Shown: positions 11,766-24,930 of the stretch, one piece after another
Layout of the letters: the number at the start of each line of letters is the position of its first letter
Numbering within the stretch: position 1 is the stretch's first letter
Notes under the pieces: model-generated
The model's database searches: none
What the model was told of the DNA's origin: nothing
The model's input: the letters and a program-made list of their open reading frames with translations, nothing else
Position numbers and translations under genes: made by a program
NCBI GenBank assembly: GCA_013399305.1
Contig: VXAI01000469.1
Coordinates: 125,531 to 189,530 of the forward strand
Length of the DNA: 64,000 nucleotides
Direction: 5' to 3'
DNA from: Rostratula benghalensis
Lineage: Eukaryota > Chordata > Aves > Charadriiformes > Rostratulidae

Positions 11766-11859
11766 GCAATTTATTCTACCTCACATTCGTCAAGTGCCCA
11801 TAAATCAGCATCAGGCCACTTTTTATTTTTCCCCCTGAGTTGCTGATTTTTAGCCAGCA

Positions 11860-12125
11860 GACAGCAGCCGCGCTTGGATTCAAAGTCTAATATTGGCACA
11901 CGTATTGATTTTAATTAGTCTAATTAGTTCATTACACTAAAAATCAAACAGACCATTTATTACATTCCCAACTAATGACATATGATCAAGGATTTAATAT
12001 GATAATGAGCAAGATCAATTATCACTCATAAAGGAAGCCATTAACAAGTGTAAACACTGCCAAACTGAATACCATTACAAATTATGAAGTCATAGCCAGG
12101 TCATTTGCATAAGCATACTCATTTT
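11860..12125. promoter_or_regulatory. Candidate conserved enhancer: homeodomain pair plus octamer
   Basis: TAATTAG occurs twice, 9 bp apart (11912-11918 and 11921-11927). The octamer ATTTGCAT lies at 12103-12110, with TATGATCAAGG and CAATTATCACTCAT between. AT-rich but complex, with no repeats and no coding frame. This is the motif texture of conserved developmental enhancers. No alignment was possible. Confidence 0.4.
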
Positions 12126-13647
12126 ATTTCGTTATATTCCTTCCCATTTCCTCCTCCCAAATACCTTTCAGGAAGCTCCTTGCTTTTCCAGGAGACTCGA
12201 CCTGACTGTCCCTCTCAGCCACCCCGTGGGTCACTCCATGCTCCTTAAAGTCCTTGCCGTAAAACCAAGGTCCTGGCTCAGCAGGAGATGGCTACAGACT
12301 CTCCCAGAAAAATCCCATGGAACATTTCAAGAGGGAAAGGAGGTTCCCGGGTGCACCGAGGTGGAGCCAGGAGTCTTTCTCCACCGAGGAAAATTCAAGA
12401 AGTACTTCCTCTGTGCTGGGGGATATTGCACACTCAAAGCTGAGCTGGTGCCAGAGGTCAGCCTTCCCATGGTCACTGGCCAGTGTGAAGAGAAGGACAA
12501 ACCACAGACTTCAAAGTTTTAAAATTAAATGTACAACTTGAACCATAAGCAGCTAAAGATTCTACTACCCTTAAAGTCTCAGTCCTTAATTCTAACCTTA
12601 ACTCTATTTGAATTTTTCCGAGGTTCCTGCCACCATCGTTATCTGCTCTTCATCTCACAATGGCATCTAAGGTCTCAGTCAAAACCACAGCAATTATGGT
12701 TTCTCTTCCAGCAGAGTCACATCTACATGGCACACAACAATCTGGAATGGAAAGGGAAAGCCCTTGTCTACCACAATTATTTCCCTCCTGCTGTAGTTTC
12801 CAGTGGTGACTTTGGGTCAGAGCACACGGGATGGGACACCTACGTACCACCTGTATGTGTTACATGGAACATGTAGCTCCATATGTATGAGATGCATATG
12901 CTTTTTTTTTTTTTTTCCTTCACTTTTTGTACATTTTATAAGGAACTGTAGGAAGTCTCCATTTTCACAAAACTGGTGAGAGATTTCTAAGTGCAGAAGC
13001 TGGAACTAACACACACAGCCCGTTCAGCAGATGTCTACATTCAACAGATACAGGAAAAACTGAATTTACTGATACTCAGTAGAACTTCAGCCAAGGATAG
13101 GAGAGGTTCACATGCTGGAAACAGTAACTCCATAAGAAAAATAGAATAAAACCTACAGGCTACGAGACACAGTAATATTCCTTGTAAAGAAGATGAGCGT
13201 TGCCAGCAGCTTCATCCTCCTGTTTTATCACAATATTTCTAGCCCTTCAGGACTGGCCCCTCCGTGAGAGCTTGGATGTGACCCAGTGAGACAACTCAAA
13301 CATCACAGCCAAGGCATCTGGTCTTTCAGCACAGGTCCTGGGGCCTGAAATGCTGTTTTAACTACACAGCCCCCAAAGATAAGGCTGTTCAGATGCTAGG
13401 CTCGGTGAGATTTCAGGATTTTTCCCAACCCACTCCTCTAACTTGGTTCCCAATGGCTTTAACTCTCACTTCATATATAAATGCTGGAGATTCTATTTCC
13501 AGGAATTCTCTTAATATTACTGGTCTAAGAGATTTAACAGAGCATGGATAAATTGAAAAAAATGTAAGCAGTTTGGGTAAGTTCTTTGACCAAAAGCTAT
13601 TTCCTGCAAAAGCAGTGTTCTACAACAAGCAGCATTACTAAGAGAGA
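12126..13647. other. Unique non-coding DNA, nothing recognised
   Basis: A T run lies at 12902-12917. Short open frames of up to 115 codons (12529-12876) show no family resemblance. Confidence 0.4.
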
Positions 13648-14215
13648 ATCACAGAAAGGTGAGAGTTGGAAGGGACCTTCAAGATCATCCAGTGCCACCC
13701 CCTGCCCTGGGCAGGGACACCTCCCACCAGACCAGGTTGCTCCAAGCCCCCTCCAACCTGGCCTTGAACCCCTCCAGGGATGGGGCAGCCACAGCTTCTC
13801 TGGGCAACCTGGGCCAGGCTCTCACCACAGAAGTTCTTTCTGGTATCTCATCTCAATCTCCCCTCTTCCAGTTTAAAACCATTACCCCTTGTCCTGTCAC
13901 TCCCCTCCCTGACACAGAGTCCCTCCCCAGCTCTCCTGGAGCTCCCTTCAGACACTGGAAGGGGCTCTAAGGTCTCCCTGGAGCCTTCTCTTCTCCAGGC
14001 TGAACAACCCCAGCTCCCTCAGCCTGTCCTCACAGCAGAGGGGCTCCATCCCTCTGAGCATCTTTGTGGCCTCCTCTCGACCCATTCCAACAGCTCCATG
14101 TCATTTCCATGTTAAGGACTCCAGAATGGGGTCTCCCCAGAGCAGAGCAGAGGAGCAGAATCACCTCCCTGCTGGAGATCATGGTGCCCACCTGAGTGAG
14201 AGCAGCACCACGAGC
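13648..14215 (-). mobile_element. CR1 LINE 3' region, reverse orientation
   Basis: Long, well-kept copy: GAATCACAGAAAGGTGAGAG (3' terminus), CCACCCCCTGCCCTGGGCAG, GGCCTTGAACCCCTCCAGGG, TAAAACCATTACCCCTTGTC, CTTCTCTTCTCCAGGCTGAA and finally CCAGAATGGGGTCTCCCCAG. Open frames in it are accidental. Confidence 0.95.
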
Positions 14216-15210
14216 AGCATAGCTTTGCTAACACACAACAATAAGGCTACCTGGAAGAACAGGAGCCTGAAATACACTTTTAGCAGGTTTTCTCTCAGAG
14301 TTGAGGTGGGCAGGGACAGTTTCAGGTCATCTGGCTCAGCCACATGCTTCAGCCAGAGCTAACTTCAGCGGCAGAGGAGGCTGATGGAGTCAGAGATTCC
14401 ATTCGAAACCAGAAACGTTCCTCCCAAACTGTAACATGGCAAATCCTAGTGCAAACAGGGGGAGAAACAGTTCTGAAAGGGGTTTTTGGAAGTTTTGTTT
14501 TTTGTTTTGTTTTTTTTTCTTTTAGAGAATGTTCTTTAGAGGCCAGGCTTAGAAGTGGCATCCAAATGTTCCCTCGGAGTCCATACAGTGCGGATATTAA
14601 AACTTACACAGTAACCTGATGACCACTGGCAGCAAAGACTTCCATCAAATCCTTAATAAGCTCCTAACAAATCCTTCTTGTTACCTTGGTTTACTGTCTT
14701 TTTTATTTCAGGAAATAACTTCCTAGTGAAATGCATTTCCAGTAAGAGACTGAAAGTACAAATACTGTTTAGTGGCTGATATTACAAAGCATTTTGAATG
14801 CTTTCTTTAAAGTCGTAAAGAACTACACAATTTTTATGCATGTTACCCTGACATTGCCTGTCCTAAAACCAGCTTTTCTTCAAAGATTTGGCAAAACAGG
14901 AGGCTGAGGTCAGTCAGATCACTTGCTGGTTCAGCAAATTGCATAGAAGCTCCAAATTCTTGGGAGTTCTTACCTCACTGATGAGGAGAGAAACAAAGTC
15001 AGGGCTGCAGCTTTGAAAGGAACCTCTCTCAGACGCTCAGATGGCGGCTTTCAGCAAAGGAGAGGAGGTCTGTGCTCTGAATGGATGGCCAAAGGCTAGG
15101 GGGTTTTATTCCACTGACCTTTCAGCACTCTCCAGGCAGGAAGCATAAATCCAATGACGGAGTCTCAGGCTGCTAGACTGGACCCTGGAAGACTGATTTT
15201 CATAGGAAAT
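14216..15210. other. Unique non-coding DNA, nothing recognised
   Basis: T-rich simple tract at about 14494-14522. No feature supported. Confidence 0.4.
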
Positions 15211-15640
15211 ACAATCACAGAATCAGGGAATGGTCAGAGCTGGAAGGGACCTCCAGAGCTCACCACCTAGAGCTAAAGCAGGGTCACCCAGGGCACAGCA
15301 CTCAGGGCTGCATCCAGGAGGGGCTTGAAGGTCTCCAGAGAAGGGGACTCCACACCCTCCCTGGGCAGCCTCTGCCAGGGCTCTGACACCCTCACCCCAA
15401 ACAAGTTCCTCCTCACATTATAATGGAACTCCCCGTGTCCCAGCTTGTGCCCGTTACCCCTTGTCCTGTCACTGGGAACCACTGAGAAGAGTCCAGCTCC
15501 ATCCTCCTCCACCCCACCCTTCAGATCCCTGGGAGCATGAAGAAGGTCTCCCCTCAGCCTTCTCTTCTCCAGGCTCAAGAGTTCCAGCTCTCTCAGCCTT
15601 TCCTCACCAGGGAGATGCTTCAATCCCTCCAGCATCTTGG
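15211..15640 (-). mobile_element. CR1 LINE 3' region, reverse orientation
   Basis: CAATCACAGAATCAGGGAAT marks the 3' terminus, followed by GGAGGGGCTTGAAGGTCTCC, CCTCCCTGGGCAGCCTCTGC, TTACCCCTTGTCCTGTCACT and GCCTTTCCTCACCAGGGAGA. Right end at about GCATCTTGGTTGCA. Confidence 0.95.
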
Positions 15641-17224
15641 TTGCAACGCAGAAATAGAGCAAATTAGTGATATAATACAGGATTTCACACAACAGTTACA
15701 ATTTTAATGAGCTCTTCTGTGTTTAAATATTTGTAATCGCAAACAGAGATTGTTTTTAGCCCTCTTACAGTCCAACAGCTCTCAAAGGAACTCAAATAAT
15801 GACAAAAATCACAATTAATAGACTTAGTTGTTAAAAAAGAATTTCTGTTCTAATATATTTGCCGTGCATTTGACTAAATAAGTGACTGATTACATCTCCA
15901 CACTTCATCATACCTATATCCTGCAGGCCAGACCCCAGTATCATTACTCACTAATGTGTCCCTTCTCCAAGACCTAACTCAGAACATGCAGGAAACATTT
16001 TTAACATTGCCTATTTTAAAATGAAACAAAACAAAAAAAAAAAAGTGAGTTAGGTTTCTTATAATGGATTTGATTTTCCTGGTAAGTTGCTCTACTTCTT
16101 CACCCAACACATCTCCTGTCTACACTCAGGAAGAGTGATGCCAGCCTGGTAGAGTCTGTGCTGGTGCAGAGGACAAGGGACAGGCGAGTGGGGCAAGGAC
16201 TGCAATTCCTGTGAGAAAGTGGCAGTAACTGACCTTTCCTGGACCATTTCTGTGGCTACACCCACTGCTGAGCTTTGAGCAACACAAAGACAACTGGTTT
16301 CACAGCAGCAGAGCAGCCCCAAACAACTACATCCTACACAGCCACACAGTTTAGCCAATAACAAGTTCTCAAAGCCTCCTTTTAAGCTCTTCACTCTTAT
16401 TTTAACAACTTCCCACATAGTTTAGAAAACTTCTGATGTTAAAGGCCTTCTCCTCTGTCGTTATCAGGGTCTCCCCTTGCCCTGGCTGCCAGGAATTGGA
16501 AGGCAGTGAAGAGCAGAGGGTGCTGAGGTACCTATGGATGACCCCAGGCAAGAGAAGAACGCAAGAAAAGAGCAGCACACATTTTATGGTTGGTTTTAAG
16601 ACCAGGGTTCTTGAAGGTTTTTTTGGCAATACATCCACCCTGGAAAAGTGCAGGGGCACAGGAAAGGGAATTGCAGAAGTCACTCCCGTGGGCTTAAAGC
16701 CTTTAGCAAGAACTGGGGATGCTAGAGGGCTTCTGGAGATGGTACCTGTGGTTTGACACATCAGTGTTTCACCAGCAACAAATCAAAGACTGAGTTCTTC
16801 TGCCATGACAACACTGAGGCAACTTGTTGGAAACTACTCAAAATAAAAACAAAACATTACAACTTGGGCTTAACAAATATGAGATAAGACATAGGAATAA
16901 GAAATACCTCAAAAAGAAACTTTTGGATTACAACAGCATCTCTCATGGAACACTGATATGTCAGCAACCTTCTCTGAACAGCCCCACTGCTCAGCCAACA
17001 GTTCACCTCATCCAGGCTGAGCTATGGACCCTAACTCTCATCCAGCTCACAGCCAGGTGAGCTAAAGACCCACCTGCTTGGTCTATGCCACCACAAAGTC
17101 AGGAAAAGAGACAGTAACAGACCAGAAACTCTCATTCCTCCTAAATACCTTCTCTGGTAGTGTCAACCCTGCACCACAACATAGCATTGTAACACCATAA
17201 AGGCACGGTGAAAAGACTAGAATT
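15641..17224. other. Unique non-coding DNA, nothing recognised
   Basis: A/C-rich run at 16020-16045. Open frames of about 110-120 codons on both strands at 16092-16761 resemble nothing known and overlap each other antisense. Confidence 0.4.
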
Positions 17225-17312
17225 ACAGAATCATAGAAGGGTTTGGGTGGGAAGGGAGCTTACAGCCCCCCCAGTGCCACCCCCTGCCCTGGGCAGGGAC
17301 ACCTCCCACCAG
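17225..17312 (-). mobile_element. CR1 LINE 3' end fragment, reverse orientation
   Basis: CAGAATCATAGAAGGGTTTG, then CAGTGCCACCCCCTGCCCTG and GCAGGGACACCTCCCACCAG. Only the last ~90 bp of the element. Confidence 0.88.
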
Positions 17313-20300
17313 CACTCCAAGTCTTTCAATCACAAGAACCTTAAAAGAATATCTGTCTATGGCAATATTTCATCAGCCTCTTGTGCGTTAGTCCTTCACC
17401 AAACACACACTCAGAACAGAAATGCTCATTCACTGCATCTACCTTTTGGTGAAAGACAGCTATTTCCTTAAAAGGTTGGGGTTTTTCCCACATGGCAGAA
17501 AGACAACGCTGTGTCTTAGACAATACCCAGCCAAACGAGCTGAACAGACTTTGTTTGCTCTTCTCTGGCTTTTTGGTTTTATTGGGTTTTCTGCTTGCTT
17601 TTTGTTTGTTTGTTTTCCCCAAGATATCTTCCCAGTAAACTGTGATTTCATTTTATAGGAGGAAACTGTAGCTTCTGGAAAAAGAGCAAAGTGTTACCTG
17701 TACTTTCCCAGCTACCCACCTGGTCTCCAGTTACATCCCAGCCACCAGCTGAAACCCAAGCTCAACAGGCATTCTGGGAAAAGTGTGTGTATATATATAA
17801 ATAAAATGTCTAAGTTATCTTTATTAACCTTAGCCTGTACTTCAGTCTTCTACCTTCACAGCAATTACTAGAATTAATTTACCTTAATAACTCAAAGTAC
17901 CCTTTAGTGCCTTGACACATTCTTTTGTCTCCAACAAGTAAGAGAGAAAAGTTTGATCAGAACCTGTCAAAACATTCCTCCATAAAGCAGCACAGCAAGG
18001 TGTGATTTACCAAATGGCATCTCTTACAAATTAGCTCTGCATCTGCACGGCATAAATGAATCAGCAGACCTCGGGTGACATCAAAGTACCTGAAATTAGA
18101 CATCTTTATGCCAGAGAGATAATTGCACACAACAGAAACTTGTGGTGAGACAAACCAAAATTGAAGAACACAAAGAAGATTCCAGGAAAAGAGAGGGTGC
18201 TGCTTCTTCTTTGGCCAGACAGAAGTTCAGGCACAGAGAAGAACAGGCACAGGAATAGGGCTGGTGAAGCTGTGGAGCTCCAGAGGCCTCAAAACACACC
18301 CAATGTGACCTGATACATCCCCTACACCCAGAGAACCTTTTGTCCCCATTGCCCAAGCTTACAGCTCTCCCTGGAGTCACCCTGGCAGTGTCCCCAGAGC
18401 CCCCCCACCTGCAGGTACCTGCACTCTCCCACGAGGCATCTTCATCTTTAACCTGCCCTTGTCCTTCAGGTGGGAAAGCTCTTCCTTTTCCTGAAATTAG
18501 GGTCGTCTTAACCCGTTCAGGTAGGTTTTCTGCAACCTCAAGAGCCACTTAAACTGAAAAACAGTGAGAAATGTGTCACTCATGGTTCAGTGTGGTAGAG
18601 GCTACTCTTAGAATGAGCAGCTTTATTTTTCATTAATTCCAGGGGGAGGGTTGGGGGGTCTGGGGCTTTTAGTTTAATTTTGGTTTTGTTTTTTAAGATC
18701 AGAGTGAATGCCCTGGTACCTATTTCATATTTTTCACCATAATTGCAATCAGTTCAGTGAAAATAATCTGTCTAAAATTCACTACAATATTAGAGAGAAG
18801 GTACAATTAAATATATTTATTTAGAAAAAAAAAAAACAACAAACCCTGAATGATCAAGTTCAGCCTTGACCTGCCCTGACACCCAGGAAACCCAACATCT
18901 ATTTCTCCACCTTCAGTAAGCAACACACATATATGTTTCTGATTCTTCCTCAGACATTTGTTTGTTCATATTTTTCCCCTCTCTTGCTGAAAACCCGTGT
19001 TAGAAGGATGTTGCAGGTGCCTGAAATACCATTCTCACTCTTCTCTCTCTCTCAAGGACAGACCCTGCCATTGCCATGAGAACTACCTGCTTCCCCACAT
19101 GCTCCCTAAGAATTCAGAGGTTTTTGGATCTCTCTCTAAATGAGGTGACAGACACTTAGGAACTGGACATCCAGATTGGTGTCAGACAGAAGTAGGGCCC
19201 TACCTCATTATTCTGCTTCTCCAAGCGACCAGTACAACAGGCACCTCTGCAAAACAGAAGGAGCACAAGTAAATATTTGGTAAAAATCATGCCCAGGGGA
19301 AAAAATAAAATAAATTCTGGAACTGAAAATCTGGAACCTGACACCTGGAACTGCTCACTGCTCAACACGGGGACTGCTGATGAGCCACCACTACAGCCAG
19401 GCCTTCTATTCCTAGCATTTCCTGAATTGTATTTACTTATTTTCAAAGGAAAAATACATTTTTAAGATGCACGTTTTTCTACAAAATCATTCTTCAGGAA
19501 TTGATATATTCAAGTTTTGGAACAGCTTTAATTGAAAGAAAACATTAAATTATGAAAATTGAAAGTTCTGCAGACGTTTATGATACATGCTACCTAAGGA
19601 ATTTCGAGTACTTTAAATTATCGTTTTGAAGATGGAATCTTAAAAGTCAGAGATTACTTCTGAAATATTTACACTGATATTTCCCAATAAAAGATTTAAA
19701 AACTCCCCAATATGTGCTTACTTGCAATTCATTTATTCTTCTTAAATATCATGAAAGCTAACCACAGACCAGCACTTAGAGGAAAACAAAACAGACAGCC
19801 AGACAGTGAATTTCAGGACTTTTTAAAATGTCCACTAAATCAATCTAGACTTTCCTTATTCTTTAAACATTTACAAGCTCTATATGCAGCTCATATTTTG
19901 AAACTACATAAAGTATGTTTTATTAAAAAAAAATTCAAGCTATTGCTAAAAACAAGTGAAATTAATGTTGTACTTGGAAATGAATCCTCCCCCACTCTGA
20001 AACAGAGTTGATTCTATTAAAAGTGATAAATGAAATGGAAATTAAAATTTTAATGAGGTGCTTGTTAATCCATTTGTTCACATCTAATTTGAACTTGGTT
20101 AAATTGCTACTTATTATGAATACTATAGATACGATTCCTTCTGAATCTCAAGGGCAAACAAAATGTGAGAGGACTGCTTGTCCCAAGACAGGTCTGCAGT
20201 ATATTATCCAACCTTCTGAAATTAAGCACTGGAGCTATTTCCTGTGATACATTTCATTTAAGAAAATTAATGACATTTTAAAGCAGTTGGTTAAGTCCTT

Positions 20301-21205
20301 TGACATGGTAATTGTCCCCAGCAGAACAATAGGAGAGCTCCTACCCGCCATGGAGCAGCTCCCAGACCACAGCCTGGTGTTTGCTCCTCTTCCCCTTCCC
20401 AAGGGCTTTACCGAGCGCTGTCCCTTCTCCAAGTAGGATCTGGGGTTCTTTTATCTTCTTTATTTCTACCTGGTGCGTGAACAAGGACTTGGTACAGACA
20501 CCTTTCAGTGATTTTTTTCCTGCTTGGCTTTATAACCTCACCTGGCAGGTAGCACTGGAACTACCCCAGAGAGAGCACAGCTCTGGGGGTGATTTTTAGC
20601 AAAAAAAAGCCAACTGCAGCAACAAACAAGGTCCAATTCTGTAAACACCACCATGCAAATCTGTAGATTAAAAGGAAAATGCTCAGGATTGTGAACAAAG
20701 GAATGCCACAATCAAGGTTGCACGGACAAGTCCCAGGAGGAGTCCTTTGGACTGGGGTTCTGTACAAACTCCTTTATTTGAACAGCCACATATCATTTTA
20801 CAAATAACTCCGTGTGTTTGTCTTTAACCCACACCCTCACTCATCTGAAGCAAGCAGCTCTCTGCAGTATTTCATGCAGTGACAATGACTGAGTGCTTTG
20901 GCCACTCAGCCAACCCCCGGTGAAGTCGCAGGGTTTGGAGGCTCTGCTTCACCTGTGAGGTGCTGCCTCTCCTCATGGGATCTCTCTTAGTTTTACTGAC
21001 ACCCTTTGCAGCACTCAAATCCATACTAAATCCATAACAATTCAATAAACAGCCACCTGAGAGGCAGCTGTGTGTGCTGACACTCGTGTCCATCCTGAAA
21101 GGCTTTTCCAAAGCTCCTGGTTTTCCTGCTCGGTTCATGAACCATCTCTGACACTTGCTCTGATCACCATGGAATATTTAGCCTAAAAAGGGGTTTTCCT
21201 TTCTT
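17313..21205. other. Unique non-coding DNA, partly AT-rich
   Basis: Nearly 4 kb free of recognisable repeats. 19480-20290 is strikingly AT-rich but not simple (AGCTTTAATTG, AATTAAAATTTTAATGAGG, GATAAATGAAATGG) and may hold conserved sequence. A short TATATATA stretch lies near 17789. No gene or RNA supported. Confidence 0.4.
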
Positions 21206-21785
21206 GGCACTTTCCCTAGCATCAAGAAGAGTGGGGCCAGCAGGTGGAGGGAGGTCATCCTCCCCCTCTGCTCTGCCCTGGGGAGGCCCCAGCTGGAGCA
21301 CTGGGACCAGTTCTGGGCTCCCCAGTGCAAGAAGGACAGGGAACTGCTGGAGAGGGGACAGCAGAGGAGCACCAAGATGCTGAGGGGCCTGGAACATCTC
21401 TGTGCTGAGGAAAGGCTGAGGGACTTGGGTCCATTCAGTCTGGAGAAGAGAAGGCTGAGGGGGGATCTGATCAACCCCTGGAAATACTTCAAGGGGGGGT
21501 GTCAGGAGGATGGGGCCAGGCTTTTTTCAGTGGTGCCCAGGGACAGGACAAGAGGGAATGGGCACAAACTGGATCATGGGAAGTTCCATCTCAACCTGAG
21601 GAGGAACTTGTTCCCTGTGAGGGTGTCAGAGCCCTGGCAGGGGCTGCCCAGAGGTGGTGGAGTCTCCTTCTCTGGAGACATTCAAACCCCTCCTGGACAC
21701 CTTCCTGTGGGACCTGCTCTGGCAGGGGTTGGACCGGATGAGCTCCAGAGGTCCCTTCCAACCCCAGATCATCCCATGATCCACC
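21206..21785 (+). mobile_element. CR1 LINE 3' region, well preserved
   Basis: Starts near CTAGCATCAAGAAGAGTGGG and runs through GGGCTCCCCAGTGCAAGAAG, GGAACATCTCTGTGCTGAGG, GGGATCTGATCAACCCCTGG and ACACCTTCCTGTGGGACCTG to CCTTCCAACCCCAGATCATCC. It belongs to the dominant, very similar CR1 group of this window (also at 35990, 48205, 56971 and 59455). Confidence 0.96.
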
Positions 21786-24202
21786 ATGACCGTAAATCTG
21801 CACACTTTTTATGGAGTCCCTGAAGCTGATGTAGGAGTATATGAAATGTTTCTCTGCTCTAAATACTAATGTCAAAACTGACAGGATTCTCCAGAAGGAA
21901 GGACAGAGCACTGGAGCGCCCTGTCCCTGCACTTGTGACACAAAATATCATTATCTGTTGAGTAAGTGGCTCAGTCTAGCTTTGTTTATACAACTTAATT
22001 CCCTAGATTGGATAAAAAAATGTTACATATATTGACAAACTCCTTACACAACCTGTTGACTCAAAATCTCTATCATATTGCTTTGAATATAAAGGAAATT
22101 TATTGTATTTTTCAGAAAGCATATTTAAAAGTCCAGCTGAAATCCAACTCACAGCAAGTTTACCCTCGATGAGGCAGAGCCAAGGGCTAAGCCAGGAGCA
22201 AAATGCTGAGTCTTCTTCAGAGCACTTTCTGCTCCACAAGCACAGAGCTGCGCCTGCAAAGAAGAACATTCCATGAGGGAAAAGGGAGCATGTGTAGGGC
22301 TGGGAATTTCACCTATGAAAACACTGGGTGGGCTTTAAGTTCCCTTCCAACCCAAACCAGTCTGTGCTTCTACAAAATGAATTTACAGGCGATGCACCAC
22401 GATACAGGCAGAGCATTCACCTTTCTTTGGTCTGGATTTTTTTTGAGCACTTCTGTCCAAGAAACATCTTTTGGGTTCATATTCGTGCCTGAAGTTTAGG
22501 GCAGAAACCTCATCCATGGCCACAAATTATTCGCTAATAATGACACGATCAATTGGTTGTTATTCCTAAGAAGAGGTATTTCCTCTTGCTCCAACCAAGC
22601 TTTCCAGGAAGGACACCATCTTTCCCAGATGGCAGGGAAGGGCTGGAGCACCTTGAATTGGCTGAATTTATACTGGAAATCCCTACAAACAACGTGGAAG
22701 TGTTTTAACTAAGAAAGCACAATTACAGCTCAGCACAGGTCAAAAGGCTGTATATTCTAGGTGTACAATATTACTATTCACTTAATCCTTTCCAAATCCA
22801 GCAAACATCCTCGAAAAAAAATGATAAATATTTATGCTTCCAACAATGAAAGGTCAAATTATTTTTCCTGCTTTTCATCTCTCAATATTAATACATACTC
22901 AAAAGGAACACATTTTATAAAAAAAATAAAAATAAAAATCCCCAACCTCAGCAGAAATTGAAACTTGCAGAAAAATTACTCTAAAGACTCCTTCACCAAG
23001 CCATACTAAAATAACTATTTTAACCTTTACAGCAACAACCAGCCATCAACAACTTCAGTAAGAGTAAGCAAAGTCTGTCAAAACACAGTATATTAATCAC
23101 TGCAAGCCACACGTGCCCCTCATTACTGGAAACCCCAGCAGTCTCTGCAAACACCAGAAATTCTGGTTTCGTTCTCAGGTTCACCCGTGGAGGATTAGAC
23201 CCTATGGAATTCCTCCTGCAGAGAAAGGCACCAAGCTCCACAGAACTCAGCCCTGAGCGACGTGCACAGCACAAGTCTGAAAGAGGCCTTTGGGGAAAAT
23301 TCTCTCAGGTGAAAAAAGACTCCAGCAGTTCGATGCAAAAGATGATCCCTGAATGGGGATGTGTACACAGTCCCTCCTCTTAGCCAATTTTCTGAATATC
23401 AGAACTATTTAATGGCAGGTCAAGACCTAGACCATCCAACTGATACCACTACATACCTGGGAGTTTTGCCAGAGGCTGGTTATGAGGATGGAGGTGAAGG
23501 ACCGGGCTCAGGTGCTCCTCAGCCTCCCAGGTGGGGACTGCACAGGGTGACCAAGTGATCTGTGGGTGCCAGGCTACTTCACACACCTTCCCATTAAACT
23601 GAAGTAGTTAAAAAAAGACAAGAGAGAAAAAACAAGCGAGGCAGAGTATTGACATAAACCTTAGGGATTTTCTCTCTCTTTGGCACTCAGTTTAGGAATA
23701 GTACAAAAACAATCTCCAAAGGGTGTTGGATGCGCTGGTCAGAGGTGGGGAGGAAGGACATGAGCACGTGCAGCAATATTTTGGGATGAAGAACAAAGAG
23801 TAGGTGTTCTGCCTACAGATTTTAATCACCAGGTAGCGAGAACAGGGATTGGGTTTTCCATAGAAAAGGGTAATTTGATTCAGTCAAGCACAAGAATCCC
23901 TCTAAGGAGCCCCAACACCCTCAGCATCTCAAAGCACTGCATATGCTGATGAGGGACAGGTCTCTGCTCCAAGATCTCGCATTATTTTATGAAAAGAGAA
24001 TGCAAACAAATTTCTCAAGTCTCAATATACCTGACAGGCAGCAGAGACACAGGTAACACTGGTTTATTTTGCACTTACACAGAAGTTCTCATTGGCATTC
24101 CCATCCCCCGACAGGGCTCAAAGGAGCTGTGAGGGAAGGCTTGACCATAACCTACACCAAAATACTTTGGAAGCGAGTAAGAACATGAACCCAGAGGCAC
24201 CT
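21786..24202. other. Unique non-coding DNA with a possible CR1 remnant
   Basis: GGTGGGCTTTAAGTTCCCTT followed by CCAACCCAAACCAGTCTGTG (about 22328-22370) resembles a decayed CR1 3' terminus on the + strand. The rest is unassigned. Confidence 0.4.
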
Positions 24203-24333
24203 GCCCAGAGAGGTGGTGGAGTCTCCTTCTCTGGAGACATTCAAACCCCACCTGGACACCTTCCTGTGGGACCTGCTCTGGCAGGGGGTTGGAGGAGATG
24301 ATCTCCCTGCCAACCCCAGATCGCTCTGTGATT
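24203..24333 (+). mobile_element. CR1 LINE 3' end, 5'-truncated
   Basis: CTGCCCAGAGAGGTGGTGGA, CTGGACACCTTCCTGTGGGA, GGGGTTGGAGGAGATGATCT, and terminal CCAACCCCAGATCGCTCTGT. Confidence 0.93.
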
Positions 24334-24609
24334 AGTAGCACACTGTATAGGTTAATTATTTTGCATTGCAAGGTGCAGATACACTTTTAAAATCCCCTCC
24401 CTCCTCCTGTTTTCAATGGGGACATCTTTCTCTCATTGGCTAATTGAGCAACAGCATCAGCTCACCATCCTGATCAGGTACCTCAAGTGTCTGACACCTC
24501 TTCTGTCACAGCACCATTCCTGCTCAGCTCCACTCTGCTCTCCCTTTCCTTTCCTTGCTAACCCACTATTTTGCTCGTTCTCACATGGGTAAAAGCTCAA
24601 ATTGCAGAT

Positions 24610-24930
24610 TTATAGAACCTAGGGCTATGAAAAACATCATGATCATCTATGCTGCCCTCCTGAATAACGCAGACAACAGAATTACAGGATCCAAAATTAA
24701 ATCTATAAACTCCTGCTAAAGCAACACTTTATTGTATTAAATGACCTCCAATTCCAATTTAAAAGACTTCAGGCTCTAAAGAGCCCATCATATTCCTATA
24801 TCATTTGTTCCACTGGTTAAGTACCCTCACTATAAAATTAAATCTTATCTAAATCTGCCTAACTTCACCTACCGTGCATTGATCTGCTTCGTCTTCTGCC
24901 AGACGCAAGAGCCTACGATCAGAAATCTCC
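24610..24930 (-). mobile_element. Probable ancient, decayed CR1/L3-type LINE remnant
   Basis: TTTATAGAACCTAGGGCTAT and ATCATGATCATCTATGCTGC resemble a decayed reverse-strand LINE terminus. GTTCCACTGGTTAAGTACCC, ATCTGCCTAACTTCACCTAC and GACGCAAGAGCC follow in the order I recall for old reptile/bird CR1-like elements. Highly diverged; the family is uncertain. Confidence 0.4.
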
